The translations under genes and the position numbers were made by a program. DNA of 41,286 nt, from contig JAUWHW010000028.1 in assembly GCA_030605665.1 (NCBI GenBank), forward strand, positions 1 to 41,286, written 5' to 3'. The notes under the pieces are model-generated. The model saw nothing but the letters and a program-made list of their open reading frames with translations, ran no database searches and had not been told where the DNA came from. The stretch is from Dehalococcoidia bacterium (GTDB lineage: Bacteria > Chloroflexota > Dehalococcoidia > GIF9 > AB-539-J10). This document shows positions 8,706 through 16,626 of the stretch, piece after piece (the stretch's first letter is position 1; every line of letters begins with the position of its first letter).

Positions 8706-10055
8706 ATGAATAAAGGAGCAAAAGCGGGCGAAAAGAGGGCTCTACCTGGAGAAAAGGCGAAGGAGCTACTCAGTCTAAGGAATAAGTATGTTCCCAAAGG
8801 TGTATTTCAAATAGGTCCTCTTTTTATTTCCAGGGGCAAAGGAGCCAGGGTGGAAGATGTAGACGGGAATGAGTATATCGATTTTGCCGCTGGCATATCG
8901 GTTCTTAATGTAGGACATTGCAATGATAGGGTTGTTTCAGCAATAAAAGAACAGGCAGATAAACACCTGCACACTTGCTTTCATGTATTGATGTATGAGT
9001 CCTATATTAAATTAGCCAGGAAACTTTGTGAGATAACACCCGGCGATTTCCCCAAGCAGACCCTTCTGGTAAATTCTGGAGCTGAAGCAGTTGAGAATGG
9101 GATAAAAGTGGCCCGAAGGCATAGTGGTAAGTGGGGTGTAATTACGTTCGAGAATGCATTTCATGGCAGGACCACACTTACAATGGGGTTGACCAGCCAA
9201 GTAAAGTATTACAAGTTTGGCTTTGGTCCATTCGATCCTGGCATTCAACGGGTTCCTTATGCTTATTGTTACAGATGCCCCCATAACCTAACTTATCCTG
9301 ACTGTGGTATACACTGTCTCCAGAGAATTGAGCATAGTTTTATTAGTTATGCGTCGTCTGAAGAGATTGCGGCAATCCTTGTAGAGCCAATCTTAGGGGA
9401 AGGAGGTTATGTTATACCACCGGCAGAATTCCTCCAGGGATTAAGGAAAATATGTGATGATTATAATATCCTGTTCATAGCTGACGAAGTACAATCAGGC
9501 ATGGGGCGTACAGGGAAAATGTGGGCCATTGAGCACTTCACTGTGGTTCCTGATATATTGCTATCGGCAAAAAGCCTAGGAGGAGGATTGGTCTTGTCAG
9601 CCACGATAGGTAGAAAAGACATAATGGATTCAGTTGATATAGGAGGGATAGGCGGGACTTTTGGAGGTAACCCCTTATCTTGCGTTGCTGCCTTAAAGGC
9701 AATAGAAACAATTGAGGAAGACAAGCTTTTACACAGAGCAACTAAATTGGGTAAAATGGCTAAAGATCGACTCGCGGGTATGAAGGAAAAATATGACATC
9801 ATAGGAGATGTGAGGGGTCTGGGATGTGCAATTGGTGTTGAGTTAGTAAAAGCTCGGGAAACCAAAGAGCCAGCTGCTGCAGAGACCAAAGCTATACTTA
9901 AGAAATGTCATGAGCATGGTCTGATAATAATGTCATGTGGACCATTGCACAATGTTCTTCGCCTTATGTCCCCCTTGGTAATCACAGAAGGAGATATGGA
10001 AAGAGGACTAGCTATAATGGAGGACGCCATAAGAGAAGCAAATGAAACAATATAA
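8706..10055 (+). CDS. class III PLP aminotransferase (4-aminobutyrate aminotransferase-like)
   Basis: This 449-residue enzyme transfers an omega-amino group to a keto acid using pyridoxal phosphate. The PLP-binding Asp260 is in LFIADEVQSGMGRTG and the Schiff-base lysine is Lys289 in SAKSLGGG. An NSGAEAVENGIKVAR block (123-137) binds phosphate, as in GabT. A four-cysteine insert, Cys188, Cys191, Cys200 and Cys204 in a CX2CX8CX3C pattern, is the kind seen in the archaeal and anaerobic branch of GabT-like enzymes and may bind metal. A strong AGGAGGG lies 10 bases before the start. The aldehyde:ferredoxin oxidoreductase gene follows after 21 bases, so the pair probably turns an omega-amino acid into an aldehyde and then an acid. 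GABA, beta-alanine and taurine are all possible substrates. Confidence 0.92.
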   Translation: MNKGAKAGEKRALPGEKAKELLSLRNKYVPKGVFQIGPLFISRGKGARVEDVDGNEYIDFAAGISVLNVGHCNDRVVSAIKEQADKHLHTCFHVLMYESYIKLARKLCEITPGDFPKQTLLVNSGAEAVENGIKVARRHSGKWGVITFENAFHGRTTLTMGLTSQVKYYKFGFGPFDPGIQRVPYAYCYRCPHNLTYPDCGIHCLQRIEHSFISYASSEEIAAILVEPILGEGGYVIPPAEFLQGLRKICDDYNILFIADEVQSGMGRTGKMWAIEHFTVVPDILLSAKSLGGGLVLSATIGRKDIMDSVDIGGIGGTFGGNPLSCVAALKAIETIEEDKLLHRATKLGKMAKDRLAGMKEKYDIIGDVRGLGCAIGVELVKARETKEPAAAETKAILKKCHEHGLIIMSCGPLHNVLRLMSPLVITEGDMERGLAIMEDAIREANETI

Positions 10056-10076
10056 TAGCTAAAGGCAAAAGAAAAG

Positions 10077-11804
10077 ATGGATGGATTTTACAATAAGGTA
10101 CTGCATATCAATCTCAATCAGAGGTCATTTGAAGAGGAAGCCATTAATGACGAAGTTTATCGAGAATACCTGGGAGGTAAGGGGCTGGGTACTTATCTTC
10201 TGCTGAACAATACAAAGGCAGGAGTCGATCCTCTATCAGAAGGCAATGCACTCATTTTCGCTACAGGACCAGCTACAGGCACAGCAGTCTGGGGGTCATC
10301 CAGATACGGAGTGTTCACAAAATCTCCTTTGACAGGATTATATGCCGAGTCCTATGCTGGGGGTAGAGTAGCTGAACCGTTAAGCAGAACAAGCTATGAC
10401 GCAATTGTGATACAAGGGGCTTCTAAAAATCCTATCTACCTTGAGATTTCCGATAAGGGTGTGAAATTTCACAATGCCTCTCATATCTGGGGCAAGGATA
10501 CTTATGAAACAGAAGACATTATACATCGAGAAGTTGGGGTAAAAAATGCTGGAATTGCTGTTATAGGGCCTGCTGGTGAAAATCTGGTGAGGTTTGCCTG
10601 CATTGAAAATGACTATTGGAGGTCAGTCGGCAGATGTGGGGCTGGAGCTGTAATGGGCTATAAGAAAATCAAAGGCGTTGCCTTCCATGGAAATAAGGAG
10701 AGGAAAGTAGCCAAGCCCGATTTACTCAGCAAATTATATAAGGAAATAAGAGATATAGGTAAAGAGGACCCTGGAGCGAAGAAATACAGGGAGATGGGAA
10801 CACTGCAGATGGTGCCTGTTATGAACAAAGTTGGCGCATTTCCTACCAGGTATTGGCATGCAGGAACCTATGATAGATGGCAGAACTTGACCATGGATGC
10901 ATTGCGGGAGAAATGCAAGGTGAGGCCGCATGCATGCCCAAGCTGCTTTATGGGTTGTGGACGGTTAACCGAAGTGCTTGAAGGGCGGCACAAGGGGCTA
11001 AAAGAGGAAATAGACTATGAAACTGTGGGTAGTTTTGGTGGACTTTGTATGATAGACGATATTACGGAGATTTTGTATCTAAACGATATATGGGACAGGT
11101 TAGGTATGGATACCATAACTGCAGGTAATCTTTGTGGCTTCACCATAGAGGCTTCTCACATTAAAAACATCGAAGAGAAAATTGAGTATGGTGATATTGA
11201 CAGCATCGCTGCTTTGCTAAGCAAGATAGCCAGAAAAGAAGGAATTGGAGCTACTCTGGCTGAAGGTATAAAACATGTCAGCAAGGTGTGGGGCCTAGAA
11301 GATTTGGCTATCCATGTTAAAGGATTGGAACCCCCGTCCTATGACCCCAGGGTTTTAACAGGAATGGGATTAGCATTTGCCACTTCGGATAGGGGTGCGT
11401 GTCATTTAAGAGCAACCATTTATAAAGCAGAGCTTTCAGGAATGATAGCTCCAGACCAAATCGAGGGCAAAGCAGAGATATTCATTGACTTCGAGGATAG
11501 ACATACACTTTTTGATGCTTTGATTATCTGCAGGTTTTTTAGAGACCTGTATCCCTGGGAAAAGATTTCAACCATTATAAGTGCCACCACAGGAAGGGAG
11601 TTAGATAAAAGGCAATTGCAAAAATTGGCTTCAACTATTACAAATAAAGCCAGAGAGTTTAACCTACGTGAGGGGATGGATAAGATGGCTGATACATTAC
11701 CAAAAAGATTTTTTGAACAGAAGCTTGAGGATAGTGGTAAAGTGCTTCCAAGGACCGATTTTGACAGGATGCTATCTGACTATTACAGGCTTAAAGGGTG
11801 GTAA
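10077..11804 (+). CDS. aldehyde:ferredoxin oxidoreductase family protein (tungsten bis-pterin)
   Basis: Members oxidise aldehydes to acids, or run in reverse, with ferredoxin and a tungsten bis-pterin cofactor. The 575-residue protein has the N-terminal block GGKGLGTYLL, the ATGPATGT segment and the pterin-binding GRCGAGAVMG block. The [4Fe-4S] cysteines are likely Cys287, Cys290 and Cys294 (CPSCFMGC) plus Cys485 in DALIICRFF. A conserved DRGACHLRA lies at 438-446. Length is slightly short of the usual 600-620. It lies 21 bases after the aminotransferase on the same strand and has a weak ribosome site, consistent with cotranscription. A semialdehyde made by the aminotransferase is the obvious candidate substrate. 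Its stop codon is only 19 bases from the left attachment repeat of the island. Confidence 0.93.
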   Translation: MDGFYNKVLHINLNQRSFEEEAINDEVYREYLGGKGLGTYLLLNNTKAGVDPLSEGNALIFATGPATGTAVWGSSRYGVFTKSPLTGLYAESYAGGRVAEPLSRTSYDAIVIQGASKNPIYLEISDKGVKFHNASHIWGKDTYETEDIIHREVGVKNAGIAVIGPAGENLVRFACIENDYWRSVGRCGAGAVMGYKKIKGVAFHGNKERKVAKPDLLSKLYKEIRDIGKEDPGAKKYREMGTLQMVPVMNKVGAFPTRYWHAGTYDRWQNLTMDALREKCKVRPHACPSCFMGCGRLTEVLEGRHKGLKEEIDYETVGSFGGLCMIDDITEILYLNDIWDRLGMDTITAGNLCGFTIEASHIKNIEEKIEYGDIDSIAALLSKIARKEGIGATLAEGIKHVSKVWGLEDLAIHVKGLEPPSYDPRVLTGMGLAFATSDRGACHLRATIYKAELSGMIAPDQIEGKAEIFIDFEDRHTLFDALIICRFFRDLYPWEKISTIISATTGRELDKRQLQKLASTITNKAREFNLREGMDKMADTLPKRFFEQKLEDSGKVLPRTDFDRMLSDYYRLKGW

Positions 11805-11823
11805 ACGTCTGGCAATACAAACA

Positions 11824-11868
11824 TCGGGGTGAGAGGATTTGAACCTCCGACCACCTGAACCCCATTCA
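11824..11868 (-). repeat. left attachment repeat: displaced 3' half of tRNA-Pro
   Basis: This 45-bp segment is identical to 30270-30314 and in the same orientation. It covers the discriminator base, acceptor 3' strand, T arm, variable loop and the 3' side of the anticodon arm including the GGG anticodon. Identity stops there: the D arm and 5' acceptor strand are absent, so it is not a working tRNA. Downstream of the discriminator it reads TGT rather than the encoded CCA of the intact gene. Tyrosine integrases typically use exactly this half of a tRNA gene as core site. Confidence 0.88.
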
Positions 11869-11989
11869 AGCCCTAGAAAAGGCGAAATCCGCTTGCCTCC
11901 TTTCGTCACGAAGTTTATCACTAAGCAAAGACTGGGGTCAGATGGGAAGAGGATTTGGCAAGTAAGAACAATATTGGCAGTTTTATTTG

Positions 11990-12382
11990 TCACCTTGAAT
12001 CTGCCAATGTCCTGGCGTCTTCAATATATTTAGCTGTTTCTTTAATTCTGCGCTCTACATCCTGGACTGGTTGGCAAAAACCTAAGTAAAAACAATGACC
12101 GTGGAGGAAATCCGCTCTCGTGTGATATCTACCTATAAGCTCTTCATCTATTTCTTCATCAGTTACCGCCAATTGGTGCAACTTATCAGTTGTTTGGGGA
12201 GTGAGTTCTGGCTCTTCACCTGTCCTTGCCAATATTAAGGCATTAGTAGCCCTCACTGTAGCTCCCCAGGCTTTCTCAGCAGCGTCCCTCAACCTTCCCC
12301 TTCGAAGCTCTTCCATAGCCTCTTGGTGGAGACCTTCAGCATCCTTAAAAATGGCTTCTACTCTCTGATCCATAGTTATCAC
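11990..12382 (-). CDS. HEPN/PaREP1-like small helical protein
   Basis: The 130-residue protein is predicted all-helical. The early GRLRDAAEKAWGATVRATNALI segment resembles PaREP1/HEPN-type nucleotide-handling helices. RADFLH at residues 89-94 fits the R-X4-H motif of HEPN ribonucleases. HEPN proteins often act as toxins paired with a nucleotidyltransferase antitoxin, but no such partner lies next to it. It is the last gene before the left attachment repeat and is separated from the sulfur operon by two terminators, so it is likely its own unit. A related 35-base motif (AAAAGGC and CGCTTGCC cores) lies on each side of it, near 11877 and 12400. Family assignment is moderate; RNase activity is only suggested by the motif. 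Confidence 0.6.
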   Translation of the reverse strand: MITMDQRVEAIFKDAEGLHQEAMEELRRGRLRDAAEKAWGATVRATNALILARTGEEPELTPQTTDKLHQLAVTDEEIDEELIGRYHTRADFLHGHCFYLGFCQPVQDVERRIKETAKYIEDARTLADSR

Positions 12383-12597
12383 TCAAACTTCGCCCAAAAA
12401 GGCAAAAATCGCTTGCCACCTTGTGTGCGAGACTGTAGCAGACATGAGGTGAGAAAACCAAGTGGGCTGGAAATTAGCTATTTATGCTTTATGGATTAAA
12501 TTCATTTTGTATTTTGGGCAGCATCCAGTGCTGTAGCGTGTGAATTGAGTTTGTTTGCAAATTGTTAGCAAAACTTAAGAGCTCCTGGGTATCTAAA
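12383..12597. other. non-coding gap between HEPN-like gene and terminators
   Basis: The interval upstream of the HEPN-like gene has no convincing reading frame. It should hold that gene's promoter, but I see no clear -35/-10 pair. The left edge has the AAAAGGC/CGCTTGCC motif repeated from near 11877. Confidence 0.4.
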
Positions 12598-12633
12598 AAA
12601 ATAGGTCCGCTCCAGTTAAAGCGAACCTATTTT
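12598..12633. terminator. bidirectional terminator-like hairpin at the 3' end of the island operon
   Basis: AAAATAGGT (12598-12606) pairs perfectly with ACCTATTTT (12625-12633). After one mismatch CGCT (12608-12611) pairs with AGCG (12620-12623), leaving an 8-base loop. The A and T tracts at the two ends give a U-rich tail in either direction. It lies about 320 bases after the last gene of the leftward operon. Confidence 0.7.
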
Positions 12634-12634
12634 C

Positions 12635-12654
12635 CCTGTGCACTCTAGCACAGG
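12635..12654. terminator. second hairpin, terminator-like
   Basis: CCTGTGC (12635-12641) pairs with GCACAGG (12648-12654) around a 6-base loop. It is flanked by TTTAAAAAA on the right and TTTT on the left. It is adjacent to the previous hairpin, so leftward transcripts meet two stem-loops in series. The stretch from 12655 to 12949 shows no gene I can support. Confidence 0.55.
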
Positions 12655-12949
12655 TTTAAAAAAGAAACGAGGGAAACTTTCAAGGTTAATAAAGAAGGAT
12701 GGTCTACAGAGGATTCCTCTAATTCCAACATACTTAGAAATATTTAACTGTAGCAAAGCACACATCCCAGTTTCCATCTACGCTATGGCCCACTCCTCAG
12801 TTTTCTCATGAATTAAAAATTCCGTTTCTTCTAATTCAGCAAGGCAAGTTCCGGAGCAACAACGCCAGCTCCTTTACTCCTGCTTGCCATTATCAATTGA
12901 GTCCCGATAAACACCAAAAGAAATATATTATTTCGACACCTAGAATCAT

Positions 12950-13384
12950 TTAAGCCTGATATATACCCAGCGCAGATAGGATAATCATTGCTGCAATCCA
13001 GAGTGAGAGCAATGCCCACCCGTAAGCTCTAGGTTTCTCCTTGAGATATACTATAGCTGTAACTATCAGTGCCACAAAGGCACAAGAACAACCTAATACT
13101 ACCCCAAACTGGATAAATCCATCGCCACTGGTTAAATGATGCAGCCAGAAGTGTCCTCCTGGAAAACCTCCCCCCACTTCCTGCCACACAGCCTCAGCTG
13201 TCTTTCCCTCCCAAATTGAGTAAAAAAGATAGTGGGGGTTCATAATATTGCTATCTGGAAACTCCGTGGCTACTACTGGTCCTATGGCACAGATCATCGC
13301 CGCTGCAATGGAAAGCCAATAGATACACTTTCCATAAACAAGCTGCGGACGAGATTGTGTAAAAGAATTTTTAGTTTCTTCCAT
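12950..13384 (-). CDS. small membrane protein, DUF1634-like partner of TauE/SafE permeases
   Basis: This 144-residue protein has three likely membrane spans, about residues 21-40, 89-113 and 119-140. A loop rich in Gly, His and aromatic residues (GGGFPGGHFWLHH) lies between the first and second. The C-terminal pair of helices, with IQFGVVLGCS then IVYLKEKPRAYGWALLSLWI, resembles DUF1634 proteins that commonly follow TauE/SafE genes. GGAGGT precedes the ATG by about 7 bases. It starts 5 bases after the TauE C-terminal half, so it is cotranscribed and probably acts with that permease. The DUF1634 link is a similarity judged by eye and is moderate. Confidence 0.6.
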   Translation of the reverse strand: MEETKNSFTQSRPQLVYGKCIYWLSIAAAMICAIGPVVATEFPDSNIMNPHYLFYSIWEGKTAEAVWQEVGGGFPGGHFWLHHLTSGDGFIQFGVVLGCSCAFVALIVTAIVYLKEKPRAYGWALLSLWIAAMIILSALGIYQA

Positions 13385-13389
13385 AGGTC

Positions 13390-13923
13390 TTACCTCCCGC
13401 CCTGAAGTTTGGGGAATTTACCTATTATAGCGAGGACAACTCCTGTCATAATAATTAACAATACTACTACGTGGACTGCCCCAGGAACACTAGAGATATA
13501 TCCTAAGCTTACTAATCCTTTGGTTACCAGCCCAAAGCTTGAAAAAGCCATTATCCCAATCAATATGTACCTTATGGATTTGGCCCTGACTCTAATTAAC
13601 ACATGTGCTCCTATTATTCCGCCCATAACCTGTCCCACCAGCCAGGGGGCTACAAACAATGGAATTATCGCCCCAGCGAGCAGATAAGGCCATATGGCTA
13701 TACAATCCCCCATGCCGATTAGGATTCCACTAGAAGCAGCTGCCACCTTAAGTGGGACTTCCATTATAAGGTTCATCGTGGGGACTATTGCCCATCCCGC
13801 TCCTAAACCAAAAAAACCAGAAATCAAGCCAACCCCACACATAGTCAGGAGTCCCCATCCAGCTCTGGTTACTTGGTAATCAACAACTTTTTCCAGAGAT
13901 TTTTCATAGTAAGGCTGAGTCAA
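13390..13923 (-). CDS. C-terminal half of a TauE/SafE (TSUP) permease
   Basis: The 177 residues form the second four-helix repeat of a TauE/SafE anion exporter, with GLISGFFGLGAGWAIVPTMN matching the repeat's glycine-rich motif. TSUP proteins export sulfite, sulfoacetate and related anions. The frame is the same as the upstream half and is separated from it by TGA plus two sense codons (13932-13924). The only start close to the junction is TTG 13923, with AGGA directly against it, which is too close for a good ribosome site. The next Met is well inside the fold. It therefore looks like a continuous 377-residue permease broken by one stop codon, rather than a naturally separate gene, though function as a two-piece transporter is possible. 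Confidence 0.8.
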   Translation of the reverse strand: MTQPYYEKSLEKVVDYQVTRAGWGLLTMCGVGLISGFFGLGAGWAIVPTMNLIMEVPLKVAAASSGILIGMGDCIAIWPYLLAGAIIPLFVAPWLVGQVMGGIIGAHVLIRVRAKSIRYILIGIMAFSSFGLVTKGLVSLGYISSVPGAVHVVVLLIIMTGVVLAIIGKFPKLQGGR

Positions 13924-13929
13924 TCCTAA

Positions 13930-14523
13930 TCATTGAGTAAAGCGATCTACCTTCTTTACTTCAGGCCACTCCCTTTTCACACCTCCCCAAAAGAAGTAGA
14001 GAGCAAGCGCCAGAACAATACCCCCAAGTGCTATTCTAATAATTCCTTCGCCAGTCGCTCCCATCCGGTTGGCTACCCATAACGCACCCTGAGCACCTAT
14101 GAAACCACCTATCCCATAACCACAGCAGCAATAGATGGAAAGTTTAAGATTGCCTACCCCGCTTTTCATAAACGGCCCTGTAGATACTAGCCCACTGAAC
14201 ATTGCTACTATCAGACCTGTTCCTCTAATTATTAGGCTGTCAACAGGTGTGAAAGCCAACATGATGGGTGTGAATATAACTCCGCCGCCGATCCCAGCAA
14301 GGACAGCAATCATGGCAATTGCAAAACTCAGCAAAAAGAATCCAAAAAGTAATCCAGTTATGCTGGTTAGAGCCATACCTCCTGGAGGTATGGCTGCTCC
14401 TTTTGATATTAGGAGCAGAGCTATATATGACATAGTAACCACGGCCACCATTACACTTAGTTCAAGCCATGGAGATTTAAGCAACCTATTCATACGTTTA
14501 GTTGACAAGGCATTGATCAACAA
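13930..14523 (-). CDS. N-terminal half of a TauE/SafE (TSUP) permease, ends at an in-frame TGA
   Basis: The 197 residues contain the first TSUP repeat, with AGIGGGVIFTPIMLAF and several membrane helices, and end KKVDRFTQ at TGA 13932-13930. Reading through that TGA continues directly into the second repeat. The start is uncertain: TTG 14523 opens the frame without a clear ribosome site, and ATG 14493 is an alternative. The gene follows the CysD-like gene by about 40 bases. Export of sulfite, sulfate or an organosulfonate would fit its place in the operon. Compare with the downstream half: together they make a normal long TauE/SafE protein. Confidence 0.8.
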   Translation of the reverse strand: MLINALSTKRMNRLLKSPWLELSVMVAVVTMSYIALLLISKGAAIPPGGMALTSITGLLFGFFLLSFAIAMIAVLAGIGGGVIFTPIMLAFTPVDSLIIRGTGLIVAMFSGLVSTGPFMKSGVGNLKLSIYCCCGYGIGGFIGAQGALWVANRMGATGEGIIRIALGGIVLALALYFFWGGVKREWPEVKKVDRFTQ

Positions 14524-14564
14524 AAAATGAACTTAGGGGAATCCGCATTGGAATTAACAGTTAC

Positions 14565-15395
14565 TCACATATATCCCAACTTGCGCAGCCTAGCCATTGC
14601 TTTTTCCTTATCCTGTCTCCTGCCCGCTCTTTCAGGTATATGTTCAAGGTCCTGTTCCCAGGCAGGCACACCAACTACCGTTGGATTGCTGGTAGTTCTT
14701 GCTCCCAAGGAACGGTAACCTATTTCATAAAGTGAGCAATAGGGAATGTTATATAATTTGATGGTATCCCATTCCTCTCTTTCTGTGAAATGCAAAATCG
14801 GACATATCCTGATGTGTTCTGGTACTAAGTAACCACCTTCCTTTTTTGTGAAGTATTCATCGTGTTTCCTTGCTGGTTGCTCATCCCATCGAAGAGCCAC
14901 GAACATAGCTTTTATATTGTTTTCCTCAAGGAATTGATTGAACACGACTGTCTTCATCAGATGATTACCTGCCTCAGATTCTGCTTCAAACGTGAAGGAA
15001 TCCTCCTCAAACCCAATTCGCTTAAGTTCGGCTTGATTCCGCTCGTTTAAATCCTTCACTTTAACGATATTGCCCAAGTGACTTTGACAGCACTTAAGCA
15101 CATCAAAGTTACAACACCAGACAAGCTCTATGCTCCATTTTTTCGAGGTCTTAATCAAGAAATCTGTGATTTCTGGAAATGCATCACCTTCGTCAATTGT
15201 CATAACCTTAGGAAGGTCGATGTTACCCTCCAAACATACCTGACGAATTATCCAGAGGTTCGTAGTGCTATCCTTACCACCTGTCCATGTGATAGCCATA
15301 TCAGCGGGGTTAAACTTTTTGAATGCTTCGCGGACTACCTCTTTCGATTTCTCAACTAATTCGACACACCTCTTTGCTTTCTCTTGCTCTGTCAT
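14565..15395 (-). CDS. PP-loop adenylyltransferase/PAPS-reductase-fold protein, CysD-like
   Basis: The 276-residue protein has a PP-loop WTGGKDST at residues 37-44, which binds ATP or a sulfonucleotide, followed by TIDEGDAFPEI as in the PAPS reductase/CysD family (PF01507). The C-terminus, YEIGYRSLGARTTSNP then ERAGRRQDKEKAMARL, resembles the tail of CysD, the small subunit of the two-subunit ATP sulfurylase. It lacks the ECGIH-type catalytic cysteine motif of PAPS reductase, so reduction is unlikely. No cysN GTPase gene is present, and the operon already has a complete monomeric sat. It may have a specialised adenylation or sulfonucleotide-binding role. AAAGGAG precedes the ATG. The fold is confident; the reaction is not. 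Confidence 0.82.
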   Translation of the reverse strand: MTEQEKAKRCVELVEKSKEVVREAFKKFNPADMAITWTGGKDSTTNLWIIRQVCLEGNIDLPKVMTIDEGDAFPEITDFLIKTSKKWSIELVWCCNFDVLKCCQSHLGNIVKVKDLNERNQAELKRIGFEEDSFTFEAESEAGNHLMKTVVFNQFLEENNIKAMFVALRWDEQPARKHDEYFTKKEGGYLVPEHIRICPILHFTEREEWDTIKLYNIPYCSLYEIGYRSLGARTTSNPTVVGVPAWEQDLEHIPERAGRRQDKEKAMARLRKLGYM

Positions 15396-15423
15396 TTTGA
15401 TTCTCCTTTGTTTTTATTTCTTG

Positions 15424-16626
15424 CTAACTGAGCCATCTTCTCACCTTGGGTTTCAATTTATTTTTTAAGTCTTCAGCCGCAGGTGATGTATCAACTATAT
15501 TATTCAATTCCTTTGGGTCTTCTTTGAGGTCATATATTTCCCAAGTATCAAGGTTTGCTCGGTATATTACTTTAAGCTCCTTCTCCCGATAAAAGTAAAC
15601 GTCCTTTTCTATATCACCTCCTTTTTGACTTCTCTGGTCAATAGCTTCACCAAAAACACCTCTTTCAGGATAATCCTCAAGAGGAAGAAGGGAGTTGCCT
15701 ACAAAGTTTCCCACTGGTTCAAGCCCAAAGAGGTGTACTATAGTCGGTGGTATATCAACATTGCTAACTAAGGTGTCACAAACCCCACTCCTATCGGTTC
15801 CATATATAAGTAGTGGCATATCTATAAGCTCAGAATACATCTTGTTGTCATGGGAGAGACCACCATGCTCATTGAACTCATCACCGTGGTCACTGGTTAT
15901 GATAACCAGCGAATCTTTTAAGATGCCTAGTCTTTCTAGAGTGCTAAAGAACTCTTGAACGTATGTATCTACTTCCCGAACATGTGCGTTATAAAGGTTC
16001 TTTAAAAGCTCCACCTTTCCGGGGTCGGAAACATCCCTCTTCAGGAGTGTATTTTTAAACAGGCTGTACATTTCACCCTGACTAATAGTAACGGACGGGT
16101 TTACCATCTCGACATATTTTCTTTCAGGAACATATGGCTCATGGATATCCATATAGTGCAACCATAGGAAGAAGGGTTTATATTTCCCTCCTCGGCTATA
16201 TGACGATAGCCATTCAGTCACCTTACTGTTAATTGCATCTCCCCTTATATATGGGATCTTGGAGTCAACTTCCTCCTCCATGGAATCATAAAAAACATCC
16301 CAGCCCCGGTTCCAGCCGAGAAAATCACTAAGATATGGGTTTGAGTGGAATGCGGCGGTTACAATCCCAGCCTTCTTAAGTGGTTCAGAAATTAAGGTCC
16401 TGTTAGGTGAAAATCCCCTTGGTTTGCCATATTCTAAGTAATAAGAGGAGGTCAATATCCCTGGAAATGACGCTTGCGTATATGGCCCACTGGTCTGTCC
16501 CTTAGTGAATCTAATACATTCATCCTGCAAGGAGTCAATAAATGGAGTCAGCCCTTTTCCGTCACCATAGCATCCCAGGGCATCTTTTCTTAATGCATCT
16601 ATTGTCAATAGGATAACATTCTTCAT
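15424..16626 (-). CDS. sulfatase-family (alkaline phosphatase superfamily) hydrolase
   Basis: This 400-residue cytoplasmic protein begins VILLTIDALRKDALGCYG, the metal-binding opening of the sulfatase fold with Asp10. It has the second metal motif SDHGDEFNEHGG and ends with the WEIYDLKEDPKELNNI strand typical of sulfatases. In the nucleophile position the sequence is S46-G-P-Y-T50, not C/S-X-P-X-R. Ser46 could be a serine-type formylglycine precursor, but the arginine needed for maturation and catalysis is replaced by Thr. It may therefore act on another ester, or use unmodified Ser or Thr. No signal peptide is seen. Its ATG overlaps the sat stop by 4 bases. Sulfate ester cleavage fits the context but is not proved. 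Confidence 0.85.
   Translation of the reverse strand: MKNVILLTIDALRKDALGCYGDGKGLTPFIDSLQDECIRFTKGQTSGPYTQASFPGILTSSYYLEYGKPRGFSPNRTLISEPLKKAGIVTAAFHSNPYLSDFLGWNRGWDVFYDSMEEEVDSKIPYIRGDAINSKVTEWLSSYSRGGKYKPFFLWLHYMDIHEPYVPERKYVEMVNPSVTISQGEMYSLFKNTLLKRDVSDPGKVELLKNLYNAHVREVDTYVQEFFSTLERLGILKDSLVIITSDHGDEFNEHGGLSHDNKMYSELIDMPLLIYGTDRSGVCDTLVSNVDIPPTIVHLFGLEPVGNFVGNSLLPLEDYPERGVFGEAIDQRSQKGGDIEKDVYFYREKELKVIYRANLDTWEIYDLKEDPKELNNIVDTSPAAEDLKNKLKPKVRRWLS

Noticed and set aside
11824..11900. A second tRNA-Pro gene
   Set aside because: Only the 3' half is present. There is no 5' acceptor strand or D arm within reach, so it cannot fold as a tRNA.
12831..13019. A 62-residue frame on the minus strand
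   Set aside because: It overlaps the end of the membrane-protein gene in another frame, has no ribosome site and looks like nothing known.
13924..13932. Selenocysteine insertion at the TauE TGA
   Set aside because: No convincing SECIS-like hairpin follows, and TauE/SafE proteins have no expected Cys or Sec at this linker.
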